Below are positions 35,462 through 47,618 of a DNA stretch of 64,000 nt, one piece after another. Position 1 is the first letter of the stretch, and every line of letters begins with the position of its first letter. The notes beneath the pieces are model-generated. The model saw only the letters and a program-made list of their open reading frames with translations, did no database searches and was not told the origin of the DNA. Source of the DNA: Gelatoporia subvermispora B (Eukaryota; Basidiomycota; Agaricomycetes; Polyporales; Gelatoporiaceae); contig KB445802.1 in NCBI GenBank assembly GCA_000320605.2, positions 797,122-861,121 of the forward strand, given 5' to 3'. Made by a program: the position numbers and the translations under genes.

Positions 35462-38400
35462 CTAGCCGCTCTTCCCTTCCTTCTCGCGTACCCTCTCCTT
35501 GGGCCTGGTCCCAGAACCACCGGTCGCTACAGCCTCTTTCGACCTCTCTTTCGTCTGCTTGAAACAGAGGAATTGCCTCGCAGTCGCTCTCCGGGTATCA
35601 GCGAGAGTCTTCTTGACACCGTCCAGGTGGGCCTGAAGGTTCTCGTCCCCGGGTCTTCGCGCATACGCTTGGGAGATTTTGGTATAAATCTCCGAAAGCG
35701 TCTGGTCTGCGGAGGTCGTGACATAACGCGACAGCGTCTGATGCATGAATTCGATTTCCAAGGTAGCCTGCGGCGGGATATGCTCAGGCATAGCAACGAA
35801 TGGAAGCGGCTGGTACACGTACCCGAAGCATGCCTCCCATCCCGAAGCGCTTGACTTGGCGGAAGCAGCGGAGGGCCTCTTCGGCGATGTCCTCGACTAA
35901 TGCGTTCAGGGTTCGTTCCAAAAGCGGCGCAGCTGCAGCCGTAACCTGCGCGTGCACGCTGACAAGGTACATCAGGATTTCGTACATGTATGGTCGGATT
36001 TCTAGACATAGATAGTCAGTGACTGTATACGATGCTCGGACCCAAACCGACCTTTTGGCTGAGGCGTCTCATACCAATCCATTTCTGGATCCAAGATACC
36101 ATTACGAACGATACCTGTGAGCGATGCCGCCTTCGGTTTCACATAGCTGCCGAAGAGCGTCTTGTCGAGCTCTTGTACCACAGTCATCAGCGTCTGCAAC
36201 CGGCATTGTGAGAAGAACGGATTAGAGTGGCTCGGGCGTCTCACGTGTTTATCTTCGTCAATAGAGATCCCAAAGGCAGTTTCGAGCTCAGCCGTCATGC
36301 TAGGGATGAGCGTCCGCATGAGATAGCCGAAATTTGAAACAACCAGCAGAAGGCGGTTATCCTGAGGGTGCAAAAGTCAATCAGGACACGCAAGGACGAG
36401 CGCCGCAGTGAACTTGCCGCATTCTGTATGTCCACTAATTCCAGCGGGTTTGTTCCGGTCAGTACGGCCATATCGGTCAGCAAGGGTTGCGAGCCGCTGG
36501 CGCTTGGCGACTCGTCCGAGGCGAGATGGACTAGCCCGTCCAGGAATGCATAGAGGGTATCCAAAAATGCCTTTGTCACCTTCGACACGAATTCAGGGGC
36601 GATGGCGTTCTGCTTGACTATCCTTGAACTTGGCGCTGAAGTTGACAAATCAGAGCCCCCAGCGATTTTGAATGCGCAGGTCGTGATGTGTTTCTGAAAC
36701 AGCCGGATCCTAGAAAGGTAGATAGTAGTATGTGGATCGACTGTTGAACCGACCCAGTTCTCCAGATAGTAAAAGACGTTGGCGTCTGTCGGGTTCAAGC
36801 TGAGTCGCGTGAGGCACCCGCACATGCATGGAAGTCTCACCTCTAAGCCACGCCTGCGTCAAAACGTCTTCGAATTTCCACCTAGCACTTTCCAGGAGGC
36901 CCTTCAGGCTGGAAGATGCTTCACTGGAGATCTCCATTCCGTTGATATCGTTTACGCTATCTTGAATCTCACCCAGGATCTTCATTAAGTGATGCACAGT
37001 CGCGAGCGCATTGGAATCCTTGGGTAATAGCGGGGGCGTGGTGTCCGTGGCATCGCTCGGCGGGGTTGCAACGGCCATGTCCGAGAACAAGAAGAATTCC
37101 GAGAGGAGGGACATGTACAATCGCAAAACGTCTAACGCCATCGTGCGGCATTGGGATGGACTTCGGCGAGAAGATCCGCCCTGGCCCTGGCATAATCACG
37201 CGCCAGTTAGAGGCCAAGGCCGGGATGAAATGTTGCCGACCACGCACCTTGCGGTACCTGCCGTCTATGAAAGCCTTGGCGATCTTCCAGAAATTGGGCA
37301 AGGTTGAAAGCATTGCTTCCGAGAGGTTCTTCACCATGGTTAGAATAGCCACCCAGACATCGTGTCCGCCTGACTGTGCAATTACGAAGTCGCTTTGTCT
37401 CGTTTCGAGGGCCAGAATGCATGTTTGGAGCTGTGGGATCAGCAGCGTTGCCAGATCTTCCGATGCTGCCTTCTCTGATGCCGACTTTGCAAGTACAGCT
37501 GACCTCGGGATGAGTCAGCTGGTGGATGGGAAAATCATACGACTTACTCTTCACTTGCTCCACAGCTGTCGTGTATGTGTCACGCATGTGCTGCAGGATG
37601 TACTTGTGTTGTGCATCAAAGTATGTCCACAAGGTGTCGTCAGAGGGACTGAGCTCTGACAGGATTCTGGAAGGCGTTCTCAGGAAGTGTCTCCATACAC
37701 TGGGTAATACTCACGTACTCAATAGTCTTCTCTTGCTCTTCGACGCTTCGACCCGGCTCTTGCAACTTTGTGAGCAGTTGCCTCTTCATTTCGCCCATGA
37801 CCTTCTCAACGGTACCCCAAACCTTGTCGAGAATCCGGCGCTGTTGTTCCTGAGCACTCGCAGAAGACTGTCCATCTTTTGCCTGTCCAATAGGAACGAG
37901 CTGACCAGGCCGAGACTCGAGCAGGAACTTTCCCTTCTTGTAGTCACGCATGGCTGCATCATACCTTCCCTAAGAGTAACAGGGTTAAATTACAGCTACC
38001 ACCATGAGGAGTCGGCCTTACAGCTTCAATGGACTCAATGAGAGAGCTAGGGAGGTTGAAAAAGAATTTGGACCGCTCAAAAACTCCAAGTGTTGTCCGC
38101 AATTTTTGCGCTTTGAGAGCATTCTCCAATACAGGCAGAAACACTTGGTCTGCCTTCTGTGCGGCAACTGCGTAGAGCATTAGGCCGCATAGCTGTAGCC
38201 CCTCTCAAGGAGACTTACGCTTGAGGTGATCACGTAGTGGTTTGGATGCAGATTCGGTTTGTTCTTGCAAGAGCCCCTCGCGCATTTCGGCGTAAAGGGC
38301 TTACCACATCCCAACTTAATCGCATATCGTCACAGTTTAACGGTCAACGCACCATCTGTTGACGCTTTGACTGCGACGAATCTGTTGAAGTTGTCCTCCA

Positions 38401-38913
38401 CGAGAACTCGGATAGCCTCGGAACGTGAGTCAATGGATGAACGCAAGTGCGCAATGCCTTGGTTGAGGTCCTGATACGTCGCGTTCGGATGTACGACCGA
38501 CAGGAATGTCTTGGGATTGAACGACTTGGAAGAAATGAGGACAGCCGCCTCTAAAGCAGCGGCTCAACATCTCGTGCATATATATTCAATAAGTCACAAA
38601 ACTGACTCGTCGCTGGGTCCATGTTCCGTACACTAGGATAATAAGTGGACGAGCTACATGATATTTCAACTACCTACGTACTCGACGGTGGCACCAAGAC
38701 CTAATGGATCGTTCTCGTCACCGCTGCTCCCGGCAGCTAGTGGCGCCAGTGAGCCGTCTTCGTCAACCTCGATTTCCTCCCATTTCCTGTTTACATTCAT
38801 CCATGAGAGTATACTTCGCGATAAATCTAATTGAGCCACCTTGGAGCAAGGGTCGATAACTTATACGTCTTCAGCAGCGCTTCGTCGTCAAGATCAAAGT
38901 TCAGTCTCCCCAT
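35462..38913 (-). CDS. sec5: Exocyst complex component Sec5 (EXOC2)
   Basis: Subunit of the octameric exocyst that tethers secretory vesicles at growth sites. Many exons; the first is 38913-38840 ([20 protein letters not shown]), then [20 protein letters not shown]. The conserved Sec5 region is [55 protein letters not shown], then [17 protein letters not shown] and [20 protein letters not shown] followed by [20 protein letters not shown]. Middle exons (37.3-36.0 kb) carry helical repeats. The C-terminus includes [27 protein letters not shown], and [20 protein letters not shown], ending in a basic disordered tail. Introns are mostly 50-70 bases. Its start lies about 300 bases from the divergent scs7 start. 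Family identity is secure; I did not resolve every internal splice site. Confidence 0.92.
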
Positions 38914-39219
38914 GGTTGGGATGAGCCAGCCTCTTCAGCGTAGTGCCTAGCAGGTTTCGATTAACAGAATACCCAGAACTATTTCTTGAGACCAGAACAG
39001 CTGAGCACGAGTGAGGCAGGAGCGAGAACGAAGCTAGACCCGGCGAGGGTGGTCGAGGACGCGGGCGACGGCGCGCAGCCTGGCGCGCAGGTCGCAGCCA
39101 CCACCGGCAGAGCGTGGGAACGCGGGTTTCCCGGCTTGACCAAGTGGCAAGACCATGAAATTCCTCAGCACCTCGTCTCCTTGTGCTCCCCACCCCCTTT
39201 CTCCTTCCCAACCGCAGCA
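38914..39219. promoter_or_regulatory. Bidirectional promoter between sec5 and scs7
   Basis: 306 bases separate the divergent ATGs. The stretch just before the scs7 start is pyrimidine-rich (tcctttctccttcc type), a common feature near fungal transcription starts. Confidence 0.45.
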
Positions 39220-40595
39220 ATGTCCAAGCGCGTCCGCATCTTCACGCTCGAGGACGTCGCCGAGCACCATACGGCGACTAGCTGCTGGGTGACACGCAAC
39301 GACAAGGTGTACGATGTCACAAACTTCCTCCCGGACCACCCCGGTGGCGACGACCTCATCCTCAAGTATGCCGGGAAGGACATTGGGGACGTCATGAAAG
39401 ACGCTTCGGAGCACGAGCATTCGGAGGCGGCATATGACATGCTAGACGATTTCGTCATTGGGCGCGTGGGCGCGGGAGAGCAGGTTGTGAGCGAAGGTAC
39501 GTCTCGATGAGCTAGCTGTGAACTAAGATTGACGGTGTGAGGTTAGATTGGGTAGCGGAAGATGACTTCGATCCAGAGGATACGGATGCTGCCAAGGACT
39601 TTGAGAAGAACGAGTTCTTGGATCTGCGAAAGCCTCTCTTGAGGCAGGTGTGGGAGAGTAACTTCAGCAAGTTGTACTACTTGCAGCAGGTGCATCAACC
39701 AAGACACCTCAAGGAGTCTGCACGACTATTTGGCCCTGACATTCTTGAGGTATGAACTTTATTATATGTCGACGACATGCTGTTGAGTATAGTTCATTAG
39801 ATCACGACGCGAACAAAATGGTTCGTCATTCCGACCCTATGGCTGCCAATAGCTGGCTATCTCCTCGCCCGCTCCGTCGCCCAGTTTGCACTCGGCCCCT
39901 ATGCGTTGCCGAACATCTTGGAGGATCCGGTACTACCTCTCAAGCTTCTGGTCACGACTTCCATCCCCATCTCCTCATTGATCAAGTCGACGCTCTCGTT
40001 CTTCCTTGGCAACTTTGTTTGGACGCTACTGGAGTACATCTTCCACCGCTTCCTATTCCATGTCGACTATTATCTCCCTGACCACCCTGCTGCCTTGACC
40101 CTTCACTTTATGCTCCATGGGATTCACCATTACATGCCGATGGATCGGTATGTGCTATTCATAATGTCACTTGATTCGTGCTTATGATGCGCTCCAGATT
40201 GAGGCTGGTCATGCCCCCTTTCCTATTCGCCGCGCTGTCTTTCCCTATGACGCAGCTGGCACACACCCTGTTCCCTCCCGCGATGGCCAACGGTGTTATC
40301 GCTGGGTCTTTCACATTCTGTACGTGATAGACTACTTCAATCTGTCAGTTGGTCTGACCTTGTTGCCATTCAGATGTGTTGTACGATTGTATGCATTACG
40401 CGTGAGTTAATATTATCATATACAGCTAGGCGTCCACTGACATCTTCGTGCAGCCTGCACCACACCCGGCTGCCCGCTTATGTCAAGGAGATGAAGAAAT
40501 ATCACCTTGCGCATCATTATAAGAACTTCGAGTTGGGCTTTGGTGTCACCAGCAAGATCTGGGACTACGTGTTTAACACTGTCCTGCCCGTGTAA
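39220..40595 (+). CDS. scs7: Sphingolipid fatty acid 2-hydroxylase (Scs7/FA2H)
   Basis: ER membrane di-iron hydroxylase that adds a 2-OH to the very-long-chain fatty acid of ceramides. Six exons (39220-39496, 39547-39749, 39801-40147, 40198-40319, 40374-40401, 40454-40595) sum to 1119 bases, giving 372 aa. An N-terminal cytochrome b5 domain carries the heme motif NFLPDHPGGDDLILKYAG. The hydroxylase domain has the histidine boxes LEYIFHRFLFH, HFMLHGIHHYMPMD, YDCMHYALHHTRLP and YHLAHHYKNFELGFGV. Transmembrane helices lie around VIPTLWLPIAGYLLARSVAQ and LRLVMPPFLFAALSF. The reading frame is open upstream of 39220, but the cytochrome b5 domain begins directly after this ATG, matching other family members. 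The fifth exon is 28 bases. Start shares a short divergent promoter with sec5. Confidence 0.95.
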
Positions 40596-41022
40596 TTATC
40601 TCGTACCGCCTACTCATTCTGGAGTTGACTCGGTGGTGGGTTGGAACCCTGGTTGTTATGATCATATAATTCTTCGCAGTCTGCTGTTGCTCACGTATCA
40701 CTGCGGGTCCTCTGTGTGCCGTCCATGAAAGTAATGTAGTGGACCTATATTGCGTTATATCATGTATACCCCCCCTCTCATTTATTTCTGCTGCGTGACA
40801 TGCAGACGAAATCCAGTATAAGCTGTCGGGATAGGCTGTCGCTCACTGTGGTCCAGAGGTTCAGCTCTTTATCGTCCAATTTGCTATTCGAATGCTCGTA
40901 AGCATAGGTGCTGCGCAGTGCTGGTCACTCGGTGACTCGACATTTGCATGCACACGACCTCCGCCACCGCCAACCGTGACAGAGCTGTACCCCGAATCTG
41001 TTCGATCACTCGACTTCCGTAC
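40596..41022. other. Intergenic between scs7 and acid phosphatase genes
   Basis: About 430 bases holding the scs7 3' UTR and the phosphatase promoter. The phosphatase frame is open back to 40948, including an alternative upstream start; the region near 40770 is pyrimidine-rich. No separate gene. Confidence 0.45.
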
Positions 41023-43410
41023 ATGTCCCTCTCGTCTCTCTCCCTCTTTCTCTTTTTACTCTCATCGTACACGCTTTACGCGCAGCTTGGGACGGCCTTC
41101 CATCTCAAAGGAGCCATGGCTTTGCACGCAAGCGGTGCGCCCACTGGCACCACCCATACGACCTTGGGACTCACAAATGCGACGCCGGGGCACGTTCCGC
41201 TGGATGTGGAGGGCTACCCTATCGCGCCGCCGGAGCTGGAACTCGAGCAGGTGCACATGTATGTGCGGCACGGTGCGTTTTTTCTTCAATAATTTCTATT
41301 ACCAAATCCGCGTCCCCACACTCGTCTTCCTACTCTGGTTACCGTCCACTCGGGATCTGCTGCCCTTCCCTGCACACGTCCTCAGCTTAGGCTAGCAGTA
41401 CAATTCAAACTCCAAGTACAATCGTGGTCGATAAGGCTAGAAGCTTAGACTCAGACTGACGATATGTCTTCTATGCATTAATAGGTGAGCGGACCCCGGT
41501 CGGCGTGCGCATGGCAGCGCCCCCCGCGTCCATCCCCGAGCACTGGATGTTCTGCAATACTGCGCGCCAGTTCCGTGCAGCCGTTGCGGGGGGCCATGGA
41601 TGGTTCGCATCGGATGCATCACAGCTTGAACCGAATGAGGACGAATCGTTGCGCACGCGCCGCATAGTGGAGAGGAGGGACGGCACTCCTGCTCAGGGCG
41701 AGTGGTGAGTGATGAGGCTCCGCTGGAAGGGACATGTTGCTGAGAGACACGATAGCTTGCTAGGAGAGCTAACGGATGTGGGAAGAGAGGTATGCAATTT
41801 CTTCCGGGCGCGCTGCGCCGTTCGGGGCGTCGAATGACAACGCTCATACAAGACGTTCTGCTTCCCGCGCGGTTCCTCCTGTCTTGCGTGGAACGGTAGT
41901 CGACATATAACCTTGGAAGTTCCCTGAGAGAACTCTACGTCAACAAGTGGGCCATTCATCTTTCAAATGCTAGTAAACGCTGATTATGGTCGTCTGTAGA
42001 CTCGGGTTCCTGCCAGATGTAGTGCACTCGAATGATGAAGTATACTTCCGGTCGACGAATATGCCGCGTACCATTGAGTCTCTACAACAAGTTATACACG
42101 GCCTATACCCCACCACGAAGGCCGCCGAAGACTTCACCCCTTTAGTGAGAGTACGGTACGTCTCAAAAATGCTTGTCAATTGGGTTCGTGGTCCTTAAAT
42201 ATGAATGATCAGGAATGGCAAGGACGAGAACTTGTTCGGCAATACTCTTGCATGTAAACGACTAGAAATACTTCAGATCGGTTTTGCGCAAGGTAAGGCT
42301 CTATATTATTTTGACATCACTACGTTTAGATTGACATCGCCTACATCAGCTGCTGTCGCGGCGTGGAATCCGAGTCTTGAGCCGCTGGACAAGAAAGTGT
42401 CGAAATATCTGCAAGGCCCCATACGACTTGACGGGAAGCCTCGCGCATCAGGCGTGCTTGATACTGTGCACATGAATCCGTTCTCCTTAGCTCTCCGCCG
42501 TCACTGACATCGTTCACTAACAGATTCGTGCTGCTGACGCGCATGGTATTCCAGTCCCTCATGAATTCAAGGAGAAGGGCGTGCTCGACGTCATTGTGCG
42601 TACCAAGCGAGTGGAGTATATATGTGCCGTGCGGATTTTGACCAACTTGTAGGAGAAAGCCGTTGTTCAGGAATGGTTCGCAGGTGCGTCACCATTTGTA
42701 AAGGTCAAACTGGATGTTCTGACTTGTATGTCCCTAGGGTGTGAGACTCCAATTTTTTTGGATTGGAAGTAAGACGCACTGACCTTAAGGCACCATCGGA
42801 TATAGATAAAACAGAAGAGGTTCGCCGCCTAGGCATGGGCCCGCTCTTGAGTGACCTTAGTAGCAAGATGCAGAGGAAAGCGGAATTGGGCGGGCAGGAC
42901 CCGCTGAAGATCCTCGTCCACAGTACGCATGATACGTGCCTTGCTGGGCTTTGCAGCACGCTCGACGCATACGACGAAAAGTGAGCCCCCAGTCATACCC
43001 GTTGGAAAGCAGAGTACTGAGCAGGGATTCGCTCAATTAGATGGCCGGCATTCGCAGCGTCTATTACGTTCGAGCTCTTTCGAAAACGGCCGGATGAGAC
43101 ACAGCGATCGTCCTATTGGCAGACGATCCTTTCGCCGTTCAGGCGTCCGCAGCCCGTGGAACATTGTGCGTATTTTGTCTGCTTGTTCTATGACCCGAGC
43201 CGCTCACGAGTACCACGATTGCCGACAGATGTCCGCATGCGGTATCAGAACCGTAATCTTCCTCTTCCATTCTGTTCGGAGAAAGGAAAGCATCTTCATG
43301 GAGCCCCCGAGTTTTGCACGCTCGCGGCGTTCCGCGAACGTGTGGCGGAGCTAACCCCGAAGGATTGGGAGGCGGAGTGTGCGATATCTTCGAACAGGAC
43401 TACGAACTAG
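41023..43410 (+). CDS. Histidine-type acid phosphatase, secreted or membrane-anchored
   Basis: Histidine phosphatase superfamily, branch 2. The ATG at 41023 gives a hydrophobic leader SLSLFLFLLSSYTLYAQLGT, a signal peptide or anchor. The catalytic motif is split by a 212-base intron (41273-41484): MYVRHG|ERTPVGVR, giving RHGERTP. Further blocks are EWCLLGELTDVGRESTYNLG, LRELYVNKLGFLPDVVHSND, EVYFRSTNMPRTIESLQQVI, LFGNTLACKRLEIL and RLGMGPLLSDLSSKMQRKAE. HSTHDTCLAGLCSTLDAYDE carries the proton-donor HD. The end is WPAFAASITFELF, then EFCTLAAFRERVAELTPKDW. Eight or more exons. It resembles lysosomal/prostatic acid phosphatases and 2-phosphoxylose phosphatase-like enzymes; the natural substrate cannot be told from sequence. 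The exon near 42740 is not resolved. Confidence 0.85.
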
Positions 43411-44100
43411 AGTGGGTGGATCTTTAGACATAACTATTGTGTCATGGATATACTTTAGGCGGCTTAAATATCGTAGTATTTCGCCCGGGAGACTCTCAGA
43501 CTACAAGCAAGCTCGCCATGGTTCACGGTTATCGACACTCTATCGCGGTCACGTGTAACTTGTACTCAGTCCCGTGATACAGTCGCGTCTACAGAGGCGC
43601 CCAGCGCACATTTCTATCTCTTTCTCGACTTTTGGTTCTTGAACTTCATACCCGTGAATACATCCTGTGCAACATCTCTGACTCTCCGTAAATTTGCATT
43701 TTAAATGGCGACATTGTCTCTGTTCACCCCGTACATTCACTACGAACAGGGCTGTCGCTTCCTGAGCAGACCGTTGCCGTACAGATACCCTCCGGACTCA
43801 GCTCTCAGTACATCTCTGCGGCACCCCGGACCACGAGCTCCCACTATGACTTCTCTCAATAGTATGCGTTATATTACGTAGAAGCACACCTCAGGATTTC
43901 TCGTTGTTTCCCGGGGTCTCCTGGTATACACCCGCTCGCCGGGAAAGGCCGCTAAATGTGCAAGATAGGCGCTAGCCCGCTAGGGGTCACCTGCTCGCTA
44001 GCGTATATGTATGTACACGGTCCTCGACTCGGCTCATGTACCCTCGCATGCTTTCACCTACGTAGACTTCGCTTGCGCTCTCTTAGATTCTGCCAGCAAG
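43411..44100. other. Intergenic between phosphatase and acyl-CoA synthetase genes
   Basis: About 690 bases with no supported gene. The acyl-CoA synthetase frame extends upstream to 44011 and could supply a longer leader. Other open frames are short and featureless. Confidence 0.45.
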
Positions 44101-46825
44101 ATGTTTCTTGTAACCCCCCGGTCTACCCCCATCGTTTCTCGACACGCGCGCAGGTCGCTGCGGCGCCACCTGTCGCTGTCCTCCGTAGCAGGGCCCTTGG
44201 AACCGCCGCTTGTGTATGACACCCTGCCAGCGTACTTCAACAATTCCATCCTTGCGAAACATGCGGACAGACCTGCATTGATATGTCGCGGGGAACGCCC
44301 TCGTGCACATGGCGGCCCACTGTCGCGCAATATGGGCCGCGCGCAGCCCCTGGCATGGGACTTTGCCGAATTCGATCGCCATATCGGCGCGCTCGCGCGG
44401 GGCCTGCTGGGCCTCGGAGTGCGTCCGGGGGACCGCATTGGCGTCGTAATGGGGAACAACAGGTGCGCTGACGTGGGACCGCTTAAGTGCGGATGAGACT
44501 GAAGGACACAGTGCCTATGCGTGTCTGCAGTGGGCGTGCGCGCGCATTGGCGCAATTCTCGTCACGCTGAACCCGGCCTACCGACTACCTGAGCTCGTGC
44601 GTGCCCTGCCCATCGCGTCTCTGGGCGAGTGCTAACCTGGCGCTTCATCTTGCCAGGTTAATACGCTCAACCTCGTCGGAGTGTCACATCTGTTCGTCGT
44701 GCCGCGGCTTCGGAGTTCGACATACGTCTCGTTGCTCGCGGATGCGTTCCCCGCACTGTGCGCGTCGGCGCAGGGAAATATACAGGAAGAAGCGCTGCCG
44801 ACGTTGCGGCATTTAGTCATTGTGGACAATACGGGGGACACGCAGGAGTTCGACCGTCAAATGGATAAGGCGAAGTGTGCGGTTGACTTTAGCGAGGTGC
44901 TCGTGTGGCGGGAAGATGGGTCGGAGGCGGAGCGCGTACGGAAGGTTGCTGAAGGACTTCATTGCGATGATGTGATCAACTTGCAGTTTACGAGGTATGC
45001 GGGTTCTCCCTCCTTCGACGTATCGTGTCATTTAAGATAATGCTCCGCAAGCGGAACAACAGGCGCTCCGAAGGCAGTTTCAGTAAGTACTTCATCATCG
45101 CTCATTAATCGAGGATATAACTCGTTTCATTAAGCTTACACACCACAACCTACTCAATAACGCACTTTCCATCGGGCGCTGCATGCGACTCACATCCTCG
45201 GACATTGTCTGTACGTCATGCTCTATTCCAATTAAGCGCTCACATAACATGCCTGCCGCTCCCAGGCAACGTCCCCCCGCTCTTCCACTGCTTCGATAAG
45301 TGCACATTTAATTCGCTTCTCTAATCCTGTCTGATGCGTACATTCGCTTACACGCCTTGTGCTCGGGAACCTCGCTGCATGGGCGCACGGTGCAAGTATC
45401 GTCTACCCCGCTGAGGCATTCAACGCGCACGCGACAGTCGATGCGCTCGTAGAGGAGCAGTGCACAGCGCTGCATGGCGTTCCGACACACTTCCTGGGCA
45501 TTCTTGATGAGGTTCGAAGGAGACGCGAGAGCGGAGACACCGTCGAACTCTCTACGCTCAGGTAAAGGGTTCCGCTTTCTGTGATGCGATGACATGATAA
45601 ACGGAGATCTGGGGCAGGACGGGCATTGCGGCGGGCTCGCCCATTCCGATGGAGTTGATGAAAAACTTGATCGAACAGATGAACCTGCGAGAGCTGACCA
45701 TCGCGTTTGGCATGAGTACGTTCGGCTTGTATGGTTATTCGAATTGTTCTGATGAAGTCATCCGCATGCAGCGGAAACGAGGTTTGTCCAATCATCGATA
45801 TGAGCGGGGAGACTCAAAATATCGCATTAAATTCAGTCCAGTTTCCTTCCAGACAACGGCAGATGACCCACTCATAAAGCGCGTCGAAACAGTCGGGCGC
45901 GTGCAACCGCATGTCCGCGCGAAGGTTGTTGACCTGGAGGGGAATGTAGTGCCTGTCGGGACACCTGGAGAGATCATGATAGCTGGGTATTTGCTGCAGA
46001 AGGGGTGCGATTCTTTTAAAACTGTCGAATGTGCGAGAATTGCTGACGTTATTCGTAGATATTGGAAGGACGAGGCACAAACGGCGAAGGTCATGCGGAA
46101 GGACGAAGAAGGTACACTGTGGATGTACACCGGTGACGAAGGTATCATGGATGAGGAAGGTTATTTGCGAGGTATGTCATTATCTTCCGTGACCCGTTCC
46201 CCTGATCAACCTGTCTGTACGGGTAGTTGTCGGTCGGATCAAGGTAGGTGTTCTACGTTTGGCTGGTTCGTATGTCGTTTTAGCTCAAGCTCTGCACAGG
46301 ACATCATCATCCGTGGCGGAGAGGTTTGTTCGTAATCAATTGCGCATGCAGTCCCTGATGAGCGTTCCCCAGAATTTGTTCCCGGTGCAAATTGAGAACG
46401 TCTTGATGGAGCATCCTACTATACGCGAAGCTGCTGTCGTCTCAGTACCCGATCCCCGTTTCGGTGAGACCGTCGGCACCTGGATCGTTCGCGCGCCATC
46501 TGCCAAGGAACCATTGACCCGTGCGAACGTGAAGGCCTTCGTCGCAGGAAGGATGAATCCACAGGTAGGTCTTGCTCGCCTGCGAAACCTCCGATGCCAG
46601 GTCACGATTGCTGACGGACTCGTCCGATACCTTGGGTACCACTACCCTTTATCGTTCTAGAATGCGCCGACGTGGGTATGGTTCGCAGGCGAGGACGGTG
46701 TTCCAGGTGAAATTCCAAAGACGGCGAGTGGGAAGGTGATGAAGCACGTCCTGCGTGCGTGGAGCAAGGACCTCGCAGGGAAGGGTATCGGGGCCGTTCC
46801 TTTGCCGCCAGCCACGCCAGCGTGA
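44101..46825 (+). CDS. Acyl-CoA synthetase (AMP-binding; medium-chain/ACSF2-like), probably mitochondrial
   Basis: ATP-dependent fatty-acid:CoA ligase of the adenylate-forming superfamily. The first ~25 residues from the ATG at 44101 (MFLVTPRSTPIVSRHARRSL) are basic and Ser-rich, like a mitochondrial presequence. Core motifs: WDFAEFDRHIGALARGLLGL, CLQWACARIGAILVTLNPAY, and the P-loop-like SGTTGAPKAVS split by an intron near 45000-45050. Then follow GNLAAWAHGASIVYPAEAFN, YTGDEGIMDEEGYLRVVGRI, DIIIRGGENLFPVQIENVLM, and the C-terminal lysine in GEIPKTASGKVMKHVLRAW. About a dozen exons; intron-split motifs explain why single-frame reading looks broken. Chain-length specificity is not readable; ACSF2-like is the closest impression. 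Confidence 0.88.
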
Positions 46826-47618
46826 TGTCTGCCCAGCGCTGTGGGTACCGAGAGGACAATGAGAGACCAGCTAGGGAGGACTTGTATATCTCATCGATAC
46901 ATATACCGGATCTGTGGAGTGTGAACCTTCGATGTCTAACTTGCCCAGGCCGGGCTCACATGGTAACGCAAGGCGATGTTGATAGGCTTTGCTGACTGCT
47001 GTAAAGGAGCATACAAACGTAATGGTGCTACTCGGGGCCTGCTCAGGGCAGGAAGGGCACAGCAGTTTCGGGCCACGAGGACTGGCGCATTTATCTCCGC
47101 AATGCAATCTGCATTCATTTGTTGAGAGCCGCAAGCCGCCGCCCTGGAGGAAGTCACCCCGTTTCGCTCGGAACTAGCAGCCGTGGGCGGCAGTGGACGG
47201 CAGACGAATGGAGTTGGCGCCACGCCATTCGAGGGTGCTGATTCTGGCTGATCTCCGCGATGCGCGCGCGCCGAGCTGGGCGGCCGAGCCCAGAAATCGG
47301 CGGGCTCTGCCAAATATGGGCAGCACGCGCCCAGTCACGAGACCCGCCTGCGCGAGGCGCGTCGGGCCGCGGGAACGACTTGCCTAATGCGGGCCCGTTC
47401 GTGATGTCTCGCGCGGTGATGTCATGTCCGTCGGCCCGAGTGACCGCCAGCAAGCTAACTGGCTGAACACGGTGGCTTCGCGGGTGGCTCCCTACATAAG
47501 CCCCAGGCTGCTCATCGATAAAATCTCCGTCTTTCTCGCCGCCTACGACCTCATCGACACTGTCGCGCCCGCCCCACCCCCTAGAACACACCCACACCTC
47601 TCGTAGACGACAGCAAAC
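46826..47618. promoter_or_regulatory. Intergenic region / promoter of the arabinitol dehydrogenase gene
   Basis: About 790 bases between two plus-strand genes, GC-rich from about 47100 to 47480. A TATA-like ctacataag lies near 47493, about 125 bases before the ATG. The 14-base word aatgcaatctgcat at 47101 also occurs near 25431. Short open frames have no domains. Confidence 0.45.
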
